Positions 62,845 to 64,000 of a DNA stretch of 64,000 nucleotides are shown here, in pieces. The first letter of the stretch is position 1; every line of letters starts with the position of its first letter. This DNA comes from Cohnella sp. OV330 (lineage in GTDB: Bacteria > Bacillota > Bacilli > Paenibacillales > Paenibacillaceae). The translations under genes and the position numbers were made by a program. The stretch spans positions 124,001 to 188,000 of the forward strand of contig NZ_FOKE01000001.1 in NCBI RefSeq assembly GCF_900112065.1. Reading direction: 5' to 3'. Below the pieces are notes generated by a model. The model was not told where the DNA came from. It saw nothing but the letters and a program-made list of their open reading frames with translations, and did no database searches.

Positions 62845-63435
62845 TTACGCCTTAGCCCACATCTCCGACGGATTCAGCTCATAGACCTCGTTTTCCCGGA
62901 ACATGAATTGGTGCATGATGAACTCTCTGCGGATCGTCGCGTAATCTTCGTGGTAACCGCCGATGAACGCGTTGATCTCCTTCTCCCCGTACCGCCGCCC
63001 CGCCTCCAGTTTGGACGCGAGATGCGCCAGCACGATCAGCTTCTTTTTCAGCTGCGCGGGGAGGTGCTTCAGCCTGCCGTCCGCCTTGAAAAAGTTTTTG
63101 ACGACGGTCTCCTTAAGACGCGTATCCTGCTCGATGTCCACGTCGTTCTTGTCTCCTTCGCTATTTTTGTAGATGAGCGCTACCGACGCCGTCGCGTTGT
63201 TCTTAAGAAAATAATCGTTGAGCGAGAAAAAAATCGAGTTTTTTTCTCTCCGCTCGTGAATGAGACTCGCCTCGCGCAGCTTCGCCGCATGATGCGTGAT
63301 CGTAGCGGGCGTCAGATGAAGCCGCTCCGCCAGCTCCAGCCCGCTCAGTTCTCCGCCGGCCAGCAAGATCAGCATCCGCAGCCGCGTCGGATCCGCCAGC
63401 GCCTTGTGGTAGGCAACGACTTTGTCGAGTTGCAT
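62845..63435 (-). CDS. ArsR-type repressor with DUF2087 domain
   Basis: The 196-residue regulator has an N-terminal ArsR winged helix (about 1-75; ADPTRLRMLILLAGGELSG, then LTPATITHHAAKLREA) and a C-terminal DUF2087 domain (about 115-190) with GEKEINAFIGGYHEDYATIR. No cysteine metal site is visible. GGAGGTG lies five bases before the start. Two palindromes just upstream suggest that it represses itself. Its ligand and other targets are unknown. Confidence 0.85.
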   Translation of the reverse strand: MQLDKVVAYHKALADPTRLRMLILLAGGELSGLELAERLHLTPATITHHAAKLREASLIHERREKNSIFFSLNDYFLKNNATASVALIYKNSEGDKNDVDIEQDTRLKETVVKNFFKADGRLKHLPAQLKKKLIVLAHLASKLEAGRRYGEKEINAFIGGYHEDYATIRREFIMHQFMFRENEVYELNPSEMWAKA

Positions 63436-63456
63436 GGCGCACCTCCATGATATTTG

Positions 63457-63490
63457 ATTAGATTAATATCTAATTAGATGTTAGTCTAAT
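63457..63490. promoter_or_regulatory. Probable operator of the ArsR-type repressor
   Basis: ATTAGAT-TAAT-ATCTAAT (63457-63474) is a perfect palindrome, and ATTAGA with TCTAAT six bases apart (63473-63490) forms a second one beside it. They lie 22-55 bases upstream of the start codon in an AT-rich patch where the promoter should be. Confidence 0.55.
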
Positions 63491-63534
63491 CTTTGGGATG
63501 TGTCAATATGAAAGCCTGCCGCGCATCGCAACGC

Positions 63535-63856
63535 CTGCTGTAGAGCAGGCGATTGGAAAATCTATGGGTACGCTGGCGGCATCCCCTGCTGTAGAGAAGG
63601 CGATTGGCACAATCGCCCACTGTGACGCGGCATCCCCTCCTGTAGAGAAGGCGATAGGCCGAATCGTCCACTGCGACGCGCCATCCCCTGCTGTAGAGAA
63701 GCCGATAGGCTGAATCGTCCACTGCGACGCGCCATCCCCTGCTGTAGTGAAGGCGATGGACCCAATCGCCCGCTGCGACACGCCATCCCCTGCTGTAGAG
63801 CAGGCGATGCGACTTCTCGCGCCTCTGCCAGCCCAATCGCCTCCTGTAGAACAGGC
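63535..63856. repeat. Seven-unit 51-bp tandem array
   Basis: The anchor CTGCTGTAG (CTCCTGTAG in two units) recurs at 63535, 63586, 63637, 63688, 63739, 63790 and 63841, always 51 bases apart. Complete units read CATCCCCTGCTGTAGAGAAG and GGCGAT, then AATCG and CACTGCGACGCG. In the outer units the anchor lies in a stem such as GCCTGC/GCAGGC. Frames through it lack ribosome sites. Confidence 0.92.
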
Positions 63857-63886
63857 GAACCGGCCCCTCGCGGCGACCCCAAACGG

Positions 63887-63938
63887 CAAAAAGCCGCCCC
63901 AGCCCCCGCGAATGTGCGCGGGGGGCCGGGACGGCTCC
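63887..63938 (-). terminator. Terminator of the sugar permease gene at the window end
   Basis: AGCCGTCCCGGCCCCCCGCG and CGCGGGGGCTGGGGCGGCT form a long stem, followed on the minus strand by TTTTTGCC. Confidence 0.8.
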
Positions 63939-63944
63939 TACAAT

Positions 63945-64000
63945 TTAGGCTCTCTTCTTGCGCGTCAACACGTCGAAGATGACGGCCGCGGCCAGGACGC
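63945..64000 (-). CDS. C-terminal end of a sugar ABC transporter permease (partial)
   Basis: The last 18 codons on the minus strand read LAAAVIFDVLTRKKRA before the TAA at 63945-63947. A final membrane helix followed by FDVxTRKK is typical of the ribose/xylose/galactose-type (RbsC/XylH) permeases. The rest lies beyond the window. A strong terminator follows. Confidence 0.6.
   Translation of the reverse strand, partial: VLAAAVIFDVLTRKKRA

Noticed and set aside
63486..63889. Three overlapping frames with repeated STAGDGASQWTI-type peptides
   Set aside because: All are readings of the seven-unit 51-bp array; several frames are equally open and none has a ribosome site.

Overview
The window looks like chromosomal DNA of a high-GC, spore-forming, Gram-positive soil or plant-litter bacterium of the Paenibacillaceae (Cohnella or Paenibacillus type). 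The basis is strong AGGAGG-type ribosome sites, YtcQ/LplA-type ABC sugar transport parts without their own ATPase, membrane-bound AraC regulators, a YojF/BshB2 (bacillithiol) pair, CotF-type spore coat genes, cre-like (CcpA) sites and very large secreted polysaccharide lyases. The genus is an inference. No rRNA, tRNA, CRISPR array, insertion sequence or phage gene was seen.

Layout. 1-6.3 kb: the start of a gene leaving the window, then a 2033-residue secreted heparinase II/III-type protein. 6.5-8.0 kb: a divergent cytoplasmic GntR regulator fused to a solute-binding-protein fold. 8.2-9.9 kb: a ZTP riboswitch and terminator in front of folD and a cyclodeaminase-type folate gene. 9.9-13.7 kb: a membrane AraC regulator and a sugar-binding lipoprotein. 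13.9-20.9 kb: a second, 2328-residue heparinase-type protein. 21.6-30.2 kb: two ABC permeases, a binding lipoprotein and a secreted beta-helix protein. 31-36.3 kb: a five-gene operon (enolase-superfamily racemase, carbon-nitrogen hydrolase, GNAT, M20 hydrolase, Gfo/Idh/MocA oxidoreductase) that fits D- to L-amino acid conversion through N-succinyl intermediates. 36.4-53.3 kb: three tandem ~1400-residue heparinase II/III-type lyases flanked on both sides by paralogous sugar-binding lipoproteins. 53.6-57.3 kb: a second membrane AraC regulator and a secreted beta-propeller protein. 57.6-64 kb: yojF/bshB2, a cytosolic 636-residue protein of unknown role, two coat-type genes, a luciferase-like monooxygenase, an ArsR-DUF2087 repressor and the tail of a sugar ABC permease.

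Most of the window is one polysaccharide-use region: secreted lyases and binding modules cut a (probably uronic-acid-rich) polymer, lipoproteins capture the products, and AraC/GntR proteins sense them. The clearest new signal is regulatory. Four promoters (the racemase operon, two of the three tandem lyases and one binding lipoprotein) share a 39-bp ungapped motif placed exactly 20 bp upstream of a -10 box, which ties the amino-acid operon to the lyase regulon. A second unusual feature is a set of intergenic repeat arrays that differ in sequence but nearly all have a 50-51 bp period; one ends in a run of 51 G.
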